From the NCBI GenBank assembly GCA_015698285.1, contig CP048685.1:992001-1056000 (forward strand): 64,000 bases of DNA, read 5' to 3'. The notes below the pieces were generated by a model, which was not told where the DNA came from, made no database searches, and was given only the letters and a program-made list of their open reading frames with translations. Made by a program: the position numbers and the translations under genes. Shown piece by piece: positions 25,956-34,664 of this stretch. The number at the start of each line of letters is the position of its first letter. Positions within the stretch are counted from its first letter, which is position 1. The stretch is from Candidatus Nitronauta litoralis (GTDB lineage: Bacteria; Nitrospinota; Nitrospinia; Nitrospinales; Nitrospinaceae).

Positions 25956-26786
25956 TCACCCCACCCGCCCCTTAAAAAACGGATTGTGGTTTTTTTCCTG
26001 GCCCACGGTGGTGGCGGGACCATGCCCCGGGTGAATGCCGGTGGCATCGGGCAGGCGCAAGACTTTCTTCGTTATGGAATTGAACAGGTCTTCGTAAGAA
26101 GAATTGGCTCGACCCATCGACCCGGCGAAAATCACATCCCCGGAAATCAACGTCTGGTTAATCATATAAGACACCCCACCTTCTGTATGACCGGGTGTTT
26201 CGATGCACTGGATGCGCAATTTGCCCAGGATGATTTCATCTCCTTCTTTAATAATTTTAAAGTTGTCGCTTCCTCTGGGCCTCGGCTCTTTATGGTCTAT
26301 GTAGGTGGGACAATCAAACGCTTCACTGAGTTCTCCCAGGCCGCCGGCGTGGTCCGGATGGGCATGCGTCAATAAAATCTTGCTGGGCTTTACGCCCATT
26401 TCTTTTGCTTTGCTGATGATGGTTTTCGGGTTCGCCCCCGTATCCACCACCGCCGTTTCCCCTGTTGCCTTGCAACGCAGCAGGTAACAATTGACCGGGT
26501 ACTCCCCCATAAAAACATTCAGGCAGACCAGATCAAAATCCGGATCATCGGCGGGTTCATCGGGTTCCCAACGTTCCCTGGCGATATCGGTCAGGGCCGG
26601 GGCATCCAGATCCAGAGCCGTCGCAAGCTTTAATAACTCCGGTTCCTCCGGAATCAGTTCGTAACTTTCGATCCGTTGCAGGTCGCCCGGCGAGAACCCA
26701 CTTGCGCGCGCCAGATCGTCCCGGGACCACGCTTTTCCGTCCCGGGCCTTTTCTACAATATCTCCTAATTCATCTTCAAGTGACAC
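25956..26786 (-). CDS. XRE-type HTH fused to metallo-beta-lactamase-fold hydrolase
   Basis: The start is GTG at 26786: GGAGAAG lies 5-6 bases upstream, while an in-frame ATG at 26861 lies in repeat sequence. In the 276-residue product an N-terminal HTH (about 18-60; SRDDLARASGFSPGDLQRIE) precedes an MBL fold with THAHPDH at 140-146, a later PGHTEGG, SGDVIFAG and HPGHGP. The metal ligands are complete, as in glyoxalase II-like hydrolases. The fusion suggests a transcription factor that senses or processes a thioester-type metabolite, which is inference. A remnant of a related gene lies at 19900-19959. Confidence 0.85.
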   Translation of the reverse strand: MSLEDELGDIVEKARDGKAWSRDDLARASGFSPGDLQRIESYELIPEEPELLKLATALDLDAPALTDIARERWEPDEPADDPDFDLVCLNVFMGEYPVNCYLLRCKATGETAVVDTGANPKTIISKAKEMGVKPSKILLTHAHPDHAGGLGELSEAFDCPTYIDHKEPRPRGSDNFKIIKEGDEIILGKLRIQCIETPGHTEGGVSYMINQTLISGDVIFAGSMGRANSSYEDLFNSITKKVLRLPDATGIHPGHGPATTVGQEKNHNPFFKGRVG

Positions 26787-26839
26787 AGTCTTCTCCTTAA
26801 ATTTATTTGAGACCCTTTCAAACTTCAAAAACAAAGTCC

Positions 26840-26872
26840 AAGGCGAGATTCTTCGTTTCACTCAGAATGACA
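26840..26872. repeat. Intergenic repeat, copy 1
   Basis: This 33-base core is identical to 27995-28027 (it starts AAGGCGAGATTCTTCG and ends CAGAATGACA), with looser similarity on both sides (GAGACC upstream; GTGTC[AG]CGC downstream). It fills the gap between the XRE-MBL gene and the dehydrogenase gene. A weaker partial match (AAACAAAGGTGGGATTCTTC) lies at about 62201-62220. It looks like a dispersed extragenic repeat. Confidence 0.65.
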
Positions 26873-26983
26873 TTGCATGGATTTAACGTGTCACGCTGAG
26901 CTTAGAGCCTGTCTTAGGCGCAGTCGAAGGGAAGTGCGGACTCCTTACTTACCCCTTAAATAGTTCTAACGCAAAGGTCTTGT

Positions 26984-27877
26984 TTATTCCATTCTTCCTT
27001 TAAAAACCAGTTCGGCCACACCCGATTTATCCAGCTCGCCCTTGCCCGCATCCGTGAGACGACGGTATTGATCGAACGTCGTCTGCGCCACCGGCAGGGA
27101 CAATCCTTCGGCCTTCGCCAGGTCGAGGGCGATCCCGGAATCCTTGGCCGCATGGGCGGCAGAAAAATAGCATTCATGATCGCGAATCTGCATGTCCTCA
27201 CCGTCCGTTTCCAGAACACGCGAAGCCGCGCCGGTCTGGCCGAACACTTCGCGCAGCATCGTCAGGTCCAGCCCAAGCGCATCGCCGAGTCCCAATCCCT
27301 CCGCCAGCGCGGCGGTGTTGCTGTTCATGACCATATTGACGAGAGCTTTCACTTTTGCCGCGTCACCCGCGGGGCCGACATAGCGAAGTTGAGAGCTGAG
27401 TGCTTCCAATATAGCTTGAGCCTGATCAAAGGCCGGTTTTTTGCCACCACACATGAGGTAGAGCGTGCCTTCACGCGCCTGGGTGATGCTGCTCGCCATC
27501 AACGCTTCGAGATTGGTTCCGCCATTGCTTTCGACGCGGGTTTCGGCTTTGATGTGGGCTTCCGGGCTGACCGTGGCGAAATTGATGAACAATTTGTTCT
27601 GGGCATGGCAAAGCAGGCTGGTCGGTTGATCCTCCGCGAATATTTCATCCATCGCCGCGTCATCGGTGACCACGGTCAGGACCACATCGCTTAATTCCGC
27701 AACGCGCGCCGGGGTGGCTGCCGCCTCGCATGAAAGTTCTTCAGCTAAAGATTTCGCCGCAGGAGCGTGGCGGTCCTGCACCGCAGAGATGGTGAATCCC
27801 TGTTCCTTGAGACGCCGCGCCATATTGGCCCCCATACGCCCCACACCCACCATACCGATTCGCCTGTTTTCTGTCAT
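26984..27877 (-). CDS. Beta-hydroxyacid dehydrogenase family (HIBADH / glyoxylate reductase-like)
   Basis: The 297-residue protein has GMVGVGRMGANMARRL (NAD(P)-binding GxGxxG), a segment NFATVSPEAHIK in place of the family DxST motif, ASSITQAREGTLYLMCGG, and the catalytic-lysine helix AAKVKALVNMVMNSNTAAL. It probably reduces a semialdehyde or glyoxylate with NADPH, or runs the reverse oxidation. The exact substrate is not clear. Repeats flank it on both sides. It may form a detoxification group with the MBL and alcohol dehydrogenase genes. Confidence 0.85.
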   Translation of the reverse strand: MTENRRIGMVGVGRMGANMARRLKEQGFTISAVQDRHAPAAKSLAEELSCEAAATPARVAELSDVVLTVVTDDAAMDEIFAEDQPTSLLCHAQNKLFINFATVSPEAHIKAETRVESNGGTNLEALMASSITQAREGTLYLMCGGKKPAFDQAQAILEALSSQLRYVGPAGDAAKVKALVNMVMNSNTAALAEGLGLGDALGLDLTMLREVFGQTGAASRVLETDGEDMQIRDHECYFSAAHAAKDSGIALDLAKAEGLSLPVAQTTFDQYRRLTDAGKGELDKSGVAELVFKGRME

Positions 27878-27994
27878 ATTTAAAAATTTCCTTTCTTAAT
27901 GAAGAAAATTATTTTCTGAAGATTTAGCTCTGCTTTTACACAATTGCTCTTCCTTAAATTGGAGACCTTTGTATAACTCCAAAAACCAAAAGCA

Positions 27995-28027
27995 AAGGCG
28001 AGATTCTTCGTTTCACTCAGAATGACA
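27995..28027. repeat. Intergenic repeat, copy 2
   Basis: Identical 33-base core to 26840-26872, in the same orientation, between the dehydrogenase and alcohol dehydrogenase genes. The flanks are also related but diverged. The two copies bracket the 26984-27877 gene, so recombination could delete it. Confidence 0.65.
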
Positions 28028-28086
28028 ATTCCTTCGTTTTATGTGTCGCGCCTAGCTCATAGAGGTTTGGCGTACTTGCCCGTCCC

Positions 28087-29145
28087 TTACAAAGTTTTCA
28101 TATCAATGACGAAGCGGTATTTCACGTCGCCTTCCAGTATGCGTGAATAGGCTTCGTTTATTTTCTGGATCGGGATCAGTTCAATATCGGAGGTGATTCC
28201 TTTTTCAGAGCAGAAATCCAGCATCTCCTGAGTTTCGGCAATGCCACCAATCGCGGAGCCTGCCAATGACCTTCTTCCCAGAATCAGATTAAAAACTTCC
28301 GGCATCGGGTGCGGGTGTTCCGGCGCACCGACCAGGACTAACGCGCCGTCACGTTTCAATAGACCAATATAGGGATCGAGGTTGTGCGAAGCGGCCACGG
28401 TGCTCACGATCAGATCAAAGCTTCGCGCATGCGCCTGCATCTCGTCTTCGTTTTTTGAAATGACCACCGCATCGGCACCGAGTTTTTTACCATCCTCTAC
28501 CTTGGAATCCGATCGTGTGAACAGCACGGTCTCGGCACCAAACGCATGCGAAAAATTCACGCCCATATGCCCGAGTCCGCCAAGGCCAACGATGCCGACT
28601 TTCTTGCCCGGTCCAGCTTTCCAGTGCCGAAGCGGCGAGTACAGGGTGATGCCCGCACACAGCAGGGGGGCGGCGGCGGCCGGATCGAGACTTTCCGGTA
28701 CGCGCAGAACAAAACGTTCATCGACCACAATTGTTTCTGAGTATCCGCCGTAGGTTGCCGGTGCGGTGTTGTGTGGATCGGGTGAGTTGTAAGTGAAAAC
28801 GGTTTCTCCCGTATCGCAATATTGTTCAAGATCATCCTGGCAGCTTGCGCATGTTCCGCAGGAGTCCACCATGCATCCTACAGCGCCGCGGTCTCCTTGT
28901 CTAAAGGTGCTGACTTTGTTGCCAACTTTGGTGACCCTTCCCACGATTTCGTGTCCCGGTACACAAGGGTACACGGTAGGCCAGGCCGCCCATTCGTTTC
29001 TTGCCGTGTGCAGATCGGAATGGCACACGCCGCAATACTGGATCTCGATTTCGACATCACTGAGGCCGACCTCGCGTCGCTCTATGGAAGCGGCGGCAAG
29101 TGAATCCGTTGCGGACGGAGCGGCAAAGGCTTTGGAAGTGGCCAT
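28087..29145 (-). CDS. Zinc-dependent alcohol/aldehyde dehydrogenase (YahK/CAD type)
   Basis: The 352-residue MDR-family enzyme has catalytic zinc ligands in YCGVCHSDLH and GHEIVGRV, the structural zinc cluster CGTCASCQDDLEQYC, and the cofactor loop VGIVGLGGLGHMGV. TRSDSK at the end of the next strand fits NADP preference. It reduces aldehydes to alcohols, typical of YahK and cinnamyl-alcohol dehydrogenases. The full length is normal. It lies divergent from glnD with a 351-base interval between them. Confidence 0.92.
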   Translation of the reverse strand: MATSKAFAAPSATDSLAAASIERREVGLSDVEIEIQYCGVCHSDLHTARNEWAAWPTVYPCVPGHEIVGRVTKVGNKVSTFRQGDRGAVGCMVDSCGTCASCQDDLEQYCDTGETVFTYNSPDPHNTAPATYGGYSETIVVDERFVLRVPESLDPAAAAPLLCAGITLYSPLRHWKAGPGKKVGIVGLGGLGHMGVNFSHAFGAETVLFTRSDSKVEDGKKLGADAVVISKNEDEMQAHARSFDLIVSTVAASHNLDPYIGLLKRDGALVLVGAPEHPHPMPEVFNLILGRRSLAGSAIGGIAETQEMLDFCSEKGITSDIELIPIQKINEAYSRILEGDVKYRFVIDMKTL

Positions 29146-29496
29146 AGCGGTTCTCTTTTTATATTTGTCTGAACACCTGCGCGTGCGCTGGAGAGGATTT
29201 GAAAAAAAGATTTATTATAGACCATTCAGGTTGATTTACCGATGATGTCTCTCCGGGATTTGTCCTGAATTATTCTCACGGACAAAACATCAGTCATTTG
29301 GGCTAGTGGTTGAAAAGATTGGGGGTTTGGTCTACCCTGATCGTTTGGCGGGCTTGAAAATCCTTGTTTTCCCTTATAATGGAGATCACAAAGGAAAAAT
29401 CTCAAAAGCCCGGCAATTCATCTGGTATTCCCCATTGCCTTCTCAGTTGCACTGAATCAACAGGCCCCGGTTACATAACCATTCAATCGGCTCAAC
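29146..29496. other. Intergenic region between the alcohol dehydrogenase gene and glnD
   Basis: A 351-base stretch without a supported gene. It contains the likely glnD promoter at 29354-29380, giving an untranslated leader of roughly 110 nt. No hairpin or conserved leader motif stands out, and no Shine-Dalgarno sequence is visible before the glnD ATG. Confidence 0.5.
29354..29380 (+). promoter_or_regulatory. Probable glnD promoter
   Basis: A perfect -10 TATAAT at 29375-29380 is preceded by TTGAAA at 29354-29359. The 15-base spacer is short; shifting to CTTGAA gives 16. Initiation is expected near 29387. A sigma-70 type start is likely, but the spacing lowers confidence. Confidence 0.45.
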
Positions 29497-32208
29497 ATGA
29501 CCCCAACCACCACATCCCGATTTCGAATCGAGTTCAGTCAGCTAGGTCCCTTGCCGGCTGATGCCCGTGAGCGTCTGGAGTATTACCAGCAGTTCAAAAA
29601 GCTGGTGCAGGAGGGAAAAGACAAGATCCGCAACTGGCATCATGGAGGCGCCGGGGGGCGTGAGGTGGTGCAGGCCCATACCGCATTGATCGACAGTGTC
29701 CTTCGATACGTGATTAAAGAGGTTAAAGCTCTGGACACTTATAAGGAAGAGGATTTGCTGGACCAGTTTGTGCTGGCAGCGGTCGGGGGCTATGGTCGCG
29801 GCGAACTGAACCCGGCTTCGGATATTGACCTTCTGTTTTTGCTCGGTAAGAAAATGAGCAAGGTCCTCGACACTTTCATCCAGGAAGTGATCTCGGTGTT
29901 GTGGGGGATTGACCTTGAGATCGGACACAGTTGCCGGACCATTCGCGAATGTCAGGCTCTGGCTGCGGAAGACCCGACCGTGCGCACTTCAATGATCGAA
30001 ACCCGCCATCTCATCGGGAACAAGTCGCTTTACGAAAAGCTGGTGACCTCGGTTCGAAAAAACGTCCTGAAAAAACGTGCCCGGGAATTCCTCGATGAAA
30101 AGCTCAAGGAAAAATACGACCGCCATGAAAACGGTGAACATGTTTCCAGTAATCCGGAACCTAACCTGAAAGAAGGTTTTGGGGGCCTGCGCGATTATCA
30201 TGTTGCTCTCTGGGCAGTGGCAGTACGTTTCGGGGTTTTATCTTTCAGCGAAATTAAAGACGGCGAAGTGGTCAGCCCGCAGGAAATAAGTCGATTGGAA
30301 CAATCGGTCAACTTCATACTCCGTGTTCGCAACGAACTGCACTACCAGACCGGTAAAAAAGGCGATGTGCTCACTCTCGATCTGCAGGAAAAACTGGCGC
30401 ATGAATTGGGTTATCGGGGGGAAGCAGGGCAGTCGGCTGTTGAACAGTTCATGCGCGAATACTTCCTCCATGCCACGACCATCTACCAGGTTTCGGAATC
30501 AATTTTTCAGCGTTGTCTGGAAGCTGGCCCTTTGCTGACCAAAGTGATTTCAAAATTCAAAAGCCGTGACCTGGGTGATGGGTTGCTTGCCAGAAAAACG
30601 GACCTCGGGATAAAGGGCAAAGCTGAAACCCTGTTCGAAAACGATCCACTGAAACTGTTAACTGTTTTTGAGCTTTGCCTGGAGCACGGATTGAAGCCCG
30701 ACATTCATCTCAAGCGGCTTATTAGAAAAAATGAATTCCGACTGGATTTACAATTTCTAGAAAAAGAGGAAGTACGGGCTTTCATCGACAAGTTACTGGG
30801 GCACCCCCAGGCGGAGCCTGTTTTAAGACAGATGCATGAAGTTGGGCTGCTCGGTCGGATCCTTCCAGAGTTTGGTATCACCCACTGCCGCGTGCAGTAC
30901 GATTTTTACCATCGGTTCACATCAGACGAACATGCCCTGCGAATGGTTCATTTCCTTGAAGAACTGGAAACGCCGCGGGAAGAGGGTCTGGAAAAACTGG
31001 CCCAAAATTATAAAGAACTGAAACATCCGGCGACCATCAAGCTGGCCTGTCTGTTGCACAGCCTGGGAGAGGACTCAGGCACGAATGGTGGAAACGAATC
31101 CTGTTCCGAGGCGCTGAAAAATGTTTGCCACAGGTTGCAACTGGATGAGACGCAATCGGACCACCTGACCTTTCTGGTGAACAACCTCAATTCGATGAAC
31201 GAGGCTGCTTTTCATAAGGACATTCACCAGCCCGATAACATTCGCAGTTTGGCGGAGCGGGCGGCCACTCCGGAACGGATCGATTTGCTGGTGTTGTACA
31301 GCTATGCAGAGTTGAAAGCTGTTGCGCCGGATACCTGGACGGCCTGGAAACGGCTTCTTTTAATTGAACTGTTCCATCGTACCCGAAATTATCTGGTCAA
31401 TCCTTCAGGACTCGATAATAAACCGGCAACGACCAAAGCGTCGGTTTACCAGGCGCTCGATGGCAAGGTCCCTAAAGAAGAAATTGATCATCATTTATCT
31501 CTGATGCTAGAAGATTATCTCATCACAGCAGGATCGCACGACATCATCGAACATATTCGACTATTGGGAGAAATGAAAGACAAGCCCGTAGTGATGTCAC
31601 GTCGTTATGATTCCAATGCGGGATTTTACGATCTGGTGATGGCGGCAATTCAATCACCGGACATGTTTGCCAATATTATTGGGGCACTCACCGCAAAAGC
31701 GATGAACATTCATGGTGCCCAGATCTATACGCGGCAGGACAACCGGGCACTGATTCATCTACAGGTGGATGGCGGCGAAACTTTTAAAATCCATGGAGAA
31801 CAGGACGAAGTGTGGAATTCATTCGAGTCCGACCTGAGCGACCTCATGGAAAAGCGGAAAGATTTACCAACCCTGATGGCTTCCCGAACGCGCCTGACTT
31901 CTCAAACGGACTCCAAAGCGGCCATTGTGCCTAAAATTGAAATCGACAATCTTCTCGAAAACCGGTTCACCTTTATCCGGATCGAGGCGCGCGATCATCC
32001 GGGAATGCTTTATAAAATCGCGCAGGCGTTTGCAGATTTCAATATCCAGATTCACCGGGCCAAGATTGCCGTCCGTGGCGGACGTGGAATCGACGTGTTT
32101 TCCATTTCCCAGCACGGCGAAAAAGTCTACCAGCTAGTACTTCAGAGAAAATTGAAAGAGCGTATAATTTCCAACCTGTTCGTTGAACACCTCGAAGACC
32201 TCCAGTAA
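29497..32208 (+). CDS. glnD: [Protein-PII] uridylyltransferase with degenerate HD domain
   Basis: The 903-residue GlnD has normal domain order: nucleotidyltransferase with GGYGRGELNPASDID at 97-111, GlnE-like helical linker, HD domain, and two C-terminal ACT domains (about 705-770 and 827-895). GlnD uridylylates PII when glutamine is low and removes UMP through the HD site when glutamine is high. Here the HD dyad is replaced: canonical LFHD is LLHS (H521, S522), the GGDHS segment reads GGNES, and the later V-x2-HLxMS reads VNNLNSM. The upstream His (HRFTSDEH) remains. Deuridylylation may therefore be lost while transfer is kept. Divergent from the alcohol dehydrogenase gene; followed by a terminator. 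Confidence 0.9.
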   Translation: MTPTTTSRFRIEFSQLGPLPADARERLEYYQQFKKLVQEGKDKIRNWHHGGAGGREVVQAHTALIDSVLRYVIKEVKALDTYKEEDLLDQFVLAAVGGYGRGELNPASDIDLLFLLGKKMSKVLDTFIQEVISVLWGIDLEIGHSCRTIRECQALAAEDPTVRTSMIETRHLIGNKSLYEKLVTSVRKNVLKKRAREFLDEKLKEKYDRHENGEHVSSNPEPNLKEGFGGLRDYHVALWAVAVRFGVLSFSEIKDGEVVSPQEISRLEQSVNFILRVRNELHYQTGKKGDVLTLDLQEKLAHELGYRGEAGQSAVEQFMREYFLHATTIYQVSESIFQRCLEAGPLLTKVISKFKSRDLGDGLLARKTDLGIKGKAETLFENDPLKLLTVFELCLEHGLKPDIHLKRLIRKNEFRLDLQFLEKEEVRAFIDKLLGHPQAEPVLRQMHEVGLLGRILPEFGITHCRVQYDFYHRFTSDEHALRMVHFLEELETPREEGLEKLAQNYKELKHPATIKLACLLHSLGEDSGTNGGNESCSEALKNVCHRLQLDETQSDHLTFLVNNLNSMNEAAFHKDIHQPDNIRSLAERAATPERIDLLVLYSYAELKAVAPDTWTAWKRLLLIELFHRTRNYLVNPSGLDNKPATTKASVYQALDGKVPKEEIDHHLSLMLEDYLITAGSHDIIEHIRLLGEMKDKPVVMSRRYDSNAGFYDLVMAAIQSPDMFANIIGALTAKAMNIHGAQIYTRQDNRALIHLQVDGGETFKIHGEQDEVWNSFESDLSDLMEKRKDLPTLMASRTRLTSQTDSKAAIVPKIEIDNLLENRFTFIRIEARDHPGMLYKIAQAFADFNIQIHRAKIAVRGGRGIDVFSISQHGEKVYQLVLQRKLKERIISNLFVEHLEDLQ

Positions 32209-32257
32209 CCCCCCACTGGAGAGGCAACCAGCCGATACTTTTACAGTCAGTCTTCCA

Positions 32258-32298
32258 GCACCCGCCGTTAGGGAGTGCCCGCGTGGTGCCTTTTTTTT
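32258..32298 (+). terminator. Rho-independent terminator after glnD
   Basis: GCACC-CGC pairs with GCG-T-GGTGC (one bulged T) around a GC-rich loop, followed by a run of eight T. It lies 50 bases after the glnD stop and before the mnmG promoter. Confidence 0.7.
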
Positions 32299-32369
32299 GC
32301 TTCCCACCAAAAAACTAACTCTTCACAAATAATGGAAATTTTTAATATTCACTATTAGTGGAGAACTTT

Positions 32370-32397
32370 TTGTAGATCAAGAGGTTTGAGTTACAAT
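32370..32397 (+). promoter_or_regulatory. Probable mnmG promoter
   Basis: TTGTAG (32370-32375), a 16-base spacer and TACAAT (32392-32397), 35 bases before the mnmG ATG and after the glnD terminator. It would serve mnmG and the small DUF4911 gene. Confidence 0.5.
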
Positions 32398-32431
32398 AGC
32401 TTTTCATTTCAATATCGATTTCAGGAAAATA

Positions 32432-34309
32432 ATGCCGCAATACGATGTCATTGTAATTGGTGCCGGTCATGCCGGATGCGAGGCCGCTCTGGCAGCCTCC
32501 CGTATGGGGTCTGCTACGCTTTTACTCACCCTCGACTGGGAGAAAATCGCCTTGATGCCCTGCAACCCTGCCATAGGCGGAGTCGGCAAAGGGCACATGG
32601 TCCGGGAGATCGATGCTCTCGGTGGACAGATGGCGCAGGTCATTGACCGCACCGGTATCCAGTTCCGCATGCTCAATGCATCCAAGGGACCCGCAGTCCA
32701 GGGCAACCGCGCCCAGGCCGATAAAGACCGATACCGCCTCGAAATGCGTCGTGTTCTTGAAGCGCAACCCGGACTCGACATCGCCATGGAAGAGGTGGAA
32801 GACCTTCTTGTTCACGACAATGTGATTCAGGGTGTGCAGACAAAACCGGGAAATGAATACCATGCCCCCTGCGTTATTGTGACCACAGGAACTTTCCTGC
32901 GTGGACGCACCCATGTTGGCATGACCACCCGGGAAGCCGGGCGAGTCGGTGAACCGCCGTCTACAAAACTCGCCGAAACATTCCGCCGCCTGGGGTTTGA
33001 AGTCGGGCGTTTGAAAACGGGAACACCCCCGCGTCTTCTGGCAAGCACGATCGATTTTTCGCGTTGCGAACAGCAGGACCCGGATGACAACCCGCGTCCC
33101 TTTTCATTCCGCAATACGCGCATCAATGATTTGCCGCAAGTGCCCTGCCATATCACCTACACGAATGACCGCACGCATTCGGTGATTCAAAAGAACCTCC
33201 ATTTGTCACCGTTATATAGCGGAAAGATCGAAGGCGTGGGTCCGCGATATTGCCCTTCGATTGAGGACAAGATCGTAAAGTTTTCGGACAAGACCGAGCA
33301 TCATATTTTTCTGGAGCCGGAAGGGCTGGACACCGACTGGGTTTACCCGAACGGGATTTCCACCAGTCTTGATGAACAAGTGCAACGCGATCTTGTCCAT
33401 ACCATCCCCGGTCTGGAAAACGCCGAAATCGTGCAACCGGGTTATGCGGTCGAGTACGATTACATTCCGCCGACACAATTGCACGCCACGCTGGAAACCC
33501 GGCGCGTTTCCGGCTTGTTTCATGCCGGGCAGCTCAACGGAACATCGGGCTATGAAGAAGCGGCGGGACAAGGGCTGATTGCAGGAATCAACGCCGCACT
33601 CAAGGCGCAGGATCGACCACGACTTGTACTCACCCGCATGGACGCTTACCTCGGTGTGATGATTGATGACCTGGTGACCAAAGGAACCGAAGAACCGTAC
33701 CGAATGTTCACCTCGCGCGCGGAGTATCGTTTGATCCTGAGGCAGGACAATGCAGACCAGCGCCTCATGCATCTTGGACACGAAATGGGTTTGATCGACA
33801 AAGAGGCTTTTGAGCACAGTGTTGAACAATCCAAAAGAGTGGAGCAAGAGGTGGCACGTCTAAAACAAACCACCGTAGTGCCCAATGCCGAACATCTGCA
33901 AAAACTTTCTTCACTGGGTATTGAGGAGTTGAAAGGACCGACCAGCCTTGCCGGAATTTTACGGCGACCTGATGTCCGCTATGAATCACTCGCCGAAAAG
34001 TATGGAGAGGTGGAGTTGAATTTCCTGGAACGTGAGCAGGTCGAAATTCAGATTAAGTATGAATCATTCATTGACCGGCAAAACCAGCTGGTTGAAAAGC
34101 AAAAGAAGCTGGAGAATTATGTCATACCAGCAGACTTTGACTTCAAACAGCTTTCCGGGTTGTCGCGAGAAGTTGTTCAAAAACTGGATAACATCCGCCC
34201 GGCTACTCTTGGCCAGGCATCGCGGATTTCCGGGATCACTCCAACTGCAGTGCAACTCATAATGCTCCATCTCGAAAGGGTGTTGCGTCGTCGGGGTTCT
34301 GCCGCATGA
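32432..34309 (+). CDS. mnmG: tRNA uridine-5-carboxymethylaminomethyl modification enzyme
   Basis: The 625-residue MnmG (GidA) begins YDVIVIGAGHAGCEAALAAS with the FAD-binding motif. It has NPAIGGVGKGHMVREIDALG, GPAVQGNRAQADK and TGTPPRL, and the C-terminal helical domain with SRAEYRLILRQDNADQRL. With MnmE it installs the cmnm5 group on wobble uridine of several tRNAs in the cytoplasm. Length is standard. The stop overlaps the next gene by 4 bases (ATGA). Confidence 0.97.
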   Translation: MPQYDVIVIGAGHAGCEAALAASRMGSATLLLTLDWEKIALMPCNPAIGGVGKGHMVREIDALGGQMAQVIDRTGIQFRMLNASKGPAVQGNRAQADKDRYRLEMRRVLEAQPGLDIAMEEVEDLLVHDNVIQGVQTKPGNEYHAPCVIVTTGTFLRGRTHVGMTTREAGRVGEPPSTKLAETFRRLGFEVGRLKTGTPPRLLASTIDFSRCEQQDPDDNPRPFSFRNTRINDLPQVPCHITYTNDRTHSVIQKNLHLSPLYSGKIEGVGPRYCPSIEDKIVKFSDKTEHHIFLEPEGLDTDWVYPNGISTSLDEQVQRDLVHTIPGLENAEIVQPGYAVEYDYIPPTQLHATLETRRVSGLFHAGQLNGTSGYEEAAGQGLIAGINAALKAQDRPRLVLTRMDAYLGVMIDDLVTKGTEEPYRMFTSRAEYRLILRQDNADQRLMHLGHEMGLIDKEAFEHSVEQSKRVEQEVARLKQTTVVPNAEHLQKLSSLGIEELKGPTSLAGILRRPDVRYESLAEKYGEVELNFLEREQVEIQIKYESFIDRQNQLVEKQKKLENYVIPADFDFKQLSGLSREVVQKLDNIRPATLGQASRISGITPTAVQLIMLHLERVLRRRGSAA

Positions 34310-34566
34310 CGGCTCCTTCCTCGTTAAACTCCCCTCTTCCTGAACCACCAATGGATGCAGTTCATTGGGTTCTCGAAATAGACAAGCAGGATATTGCTTA
34401 TATCGTGGGATTGTTTGAAGCTTATGATGATATCGCCATCGTCCGGACCCTGGACGCGGCGCGCGGAAGGATAGAACTGATCATTGCACCCGATTATCTT
34501 GAAGATGCAAGGCAGGTTGTTGACGCTTTGAAGGAAGAAATTCCGGTGAGTGTGGTTAGCACTTAG
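34306..34566 (+). CDS. DUF4911 domain protein
   Basis: The 86-residue protein has the DUF4911 pattern (DKQDIAYIVGLFEAYDDIAI, then VRTLD, RGRIELIIAP and a C-terminal helix), an alpha/beta fold known mostly from deltaproteobacteria and relatives. Function is unknown. It is translationally coupled to mnmG through a 4-base overlap, which hints at a link to tRNA modification or simply to growth genes. Confidence 0.8.
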   Translation: MTAPSSLNSPLPEPPMDAVHWVLEIDKQDIAYIVGLFEAYDDIAIVRTLDAARGRIELIIAPDYLEDARQVVDALKEEIPVSVVST

Positions 34567-34664
34567 TATGGTTTGAGTTATTGGTTTTATTTTCTGACAA
34601 ACCCCCTTACCCTGTTTAAATTGAAAAGTTTCAATCGCGGTTATCTCCTGTCTGGATCTGGTCT

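Noticed and set aside
27068-27694. 208-codon plus-strand frame opposite the dehydrogenase gene
   Set aside because: It mirrors the GC-biased third positions of the real gene, and its peptide has no fold-like pattern.
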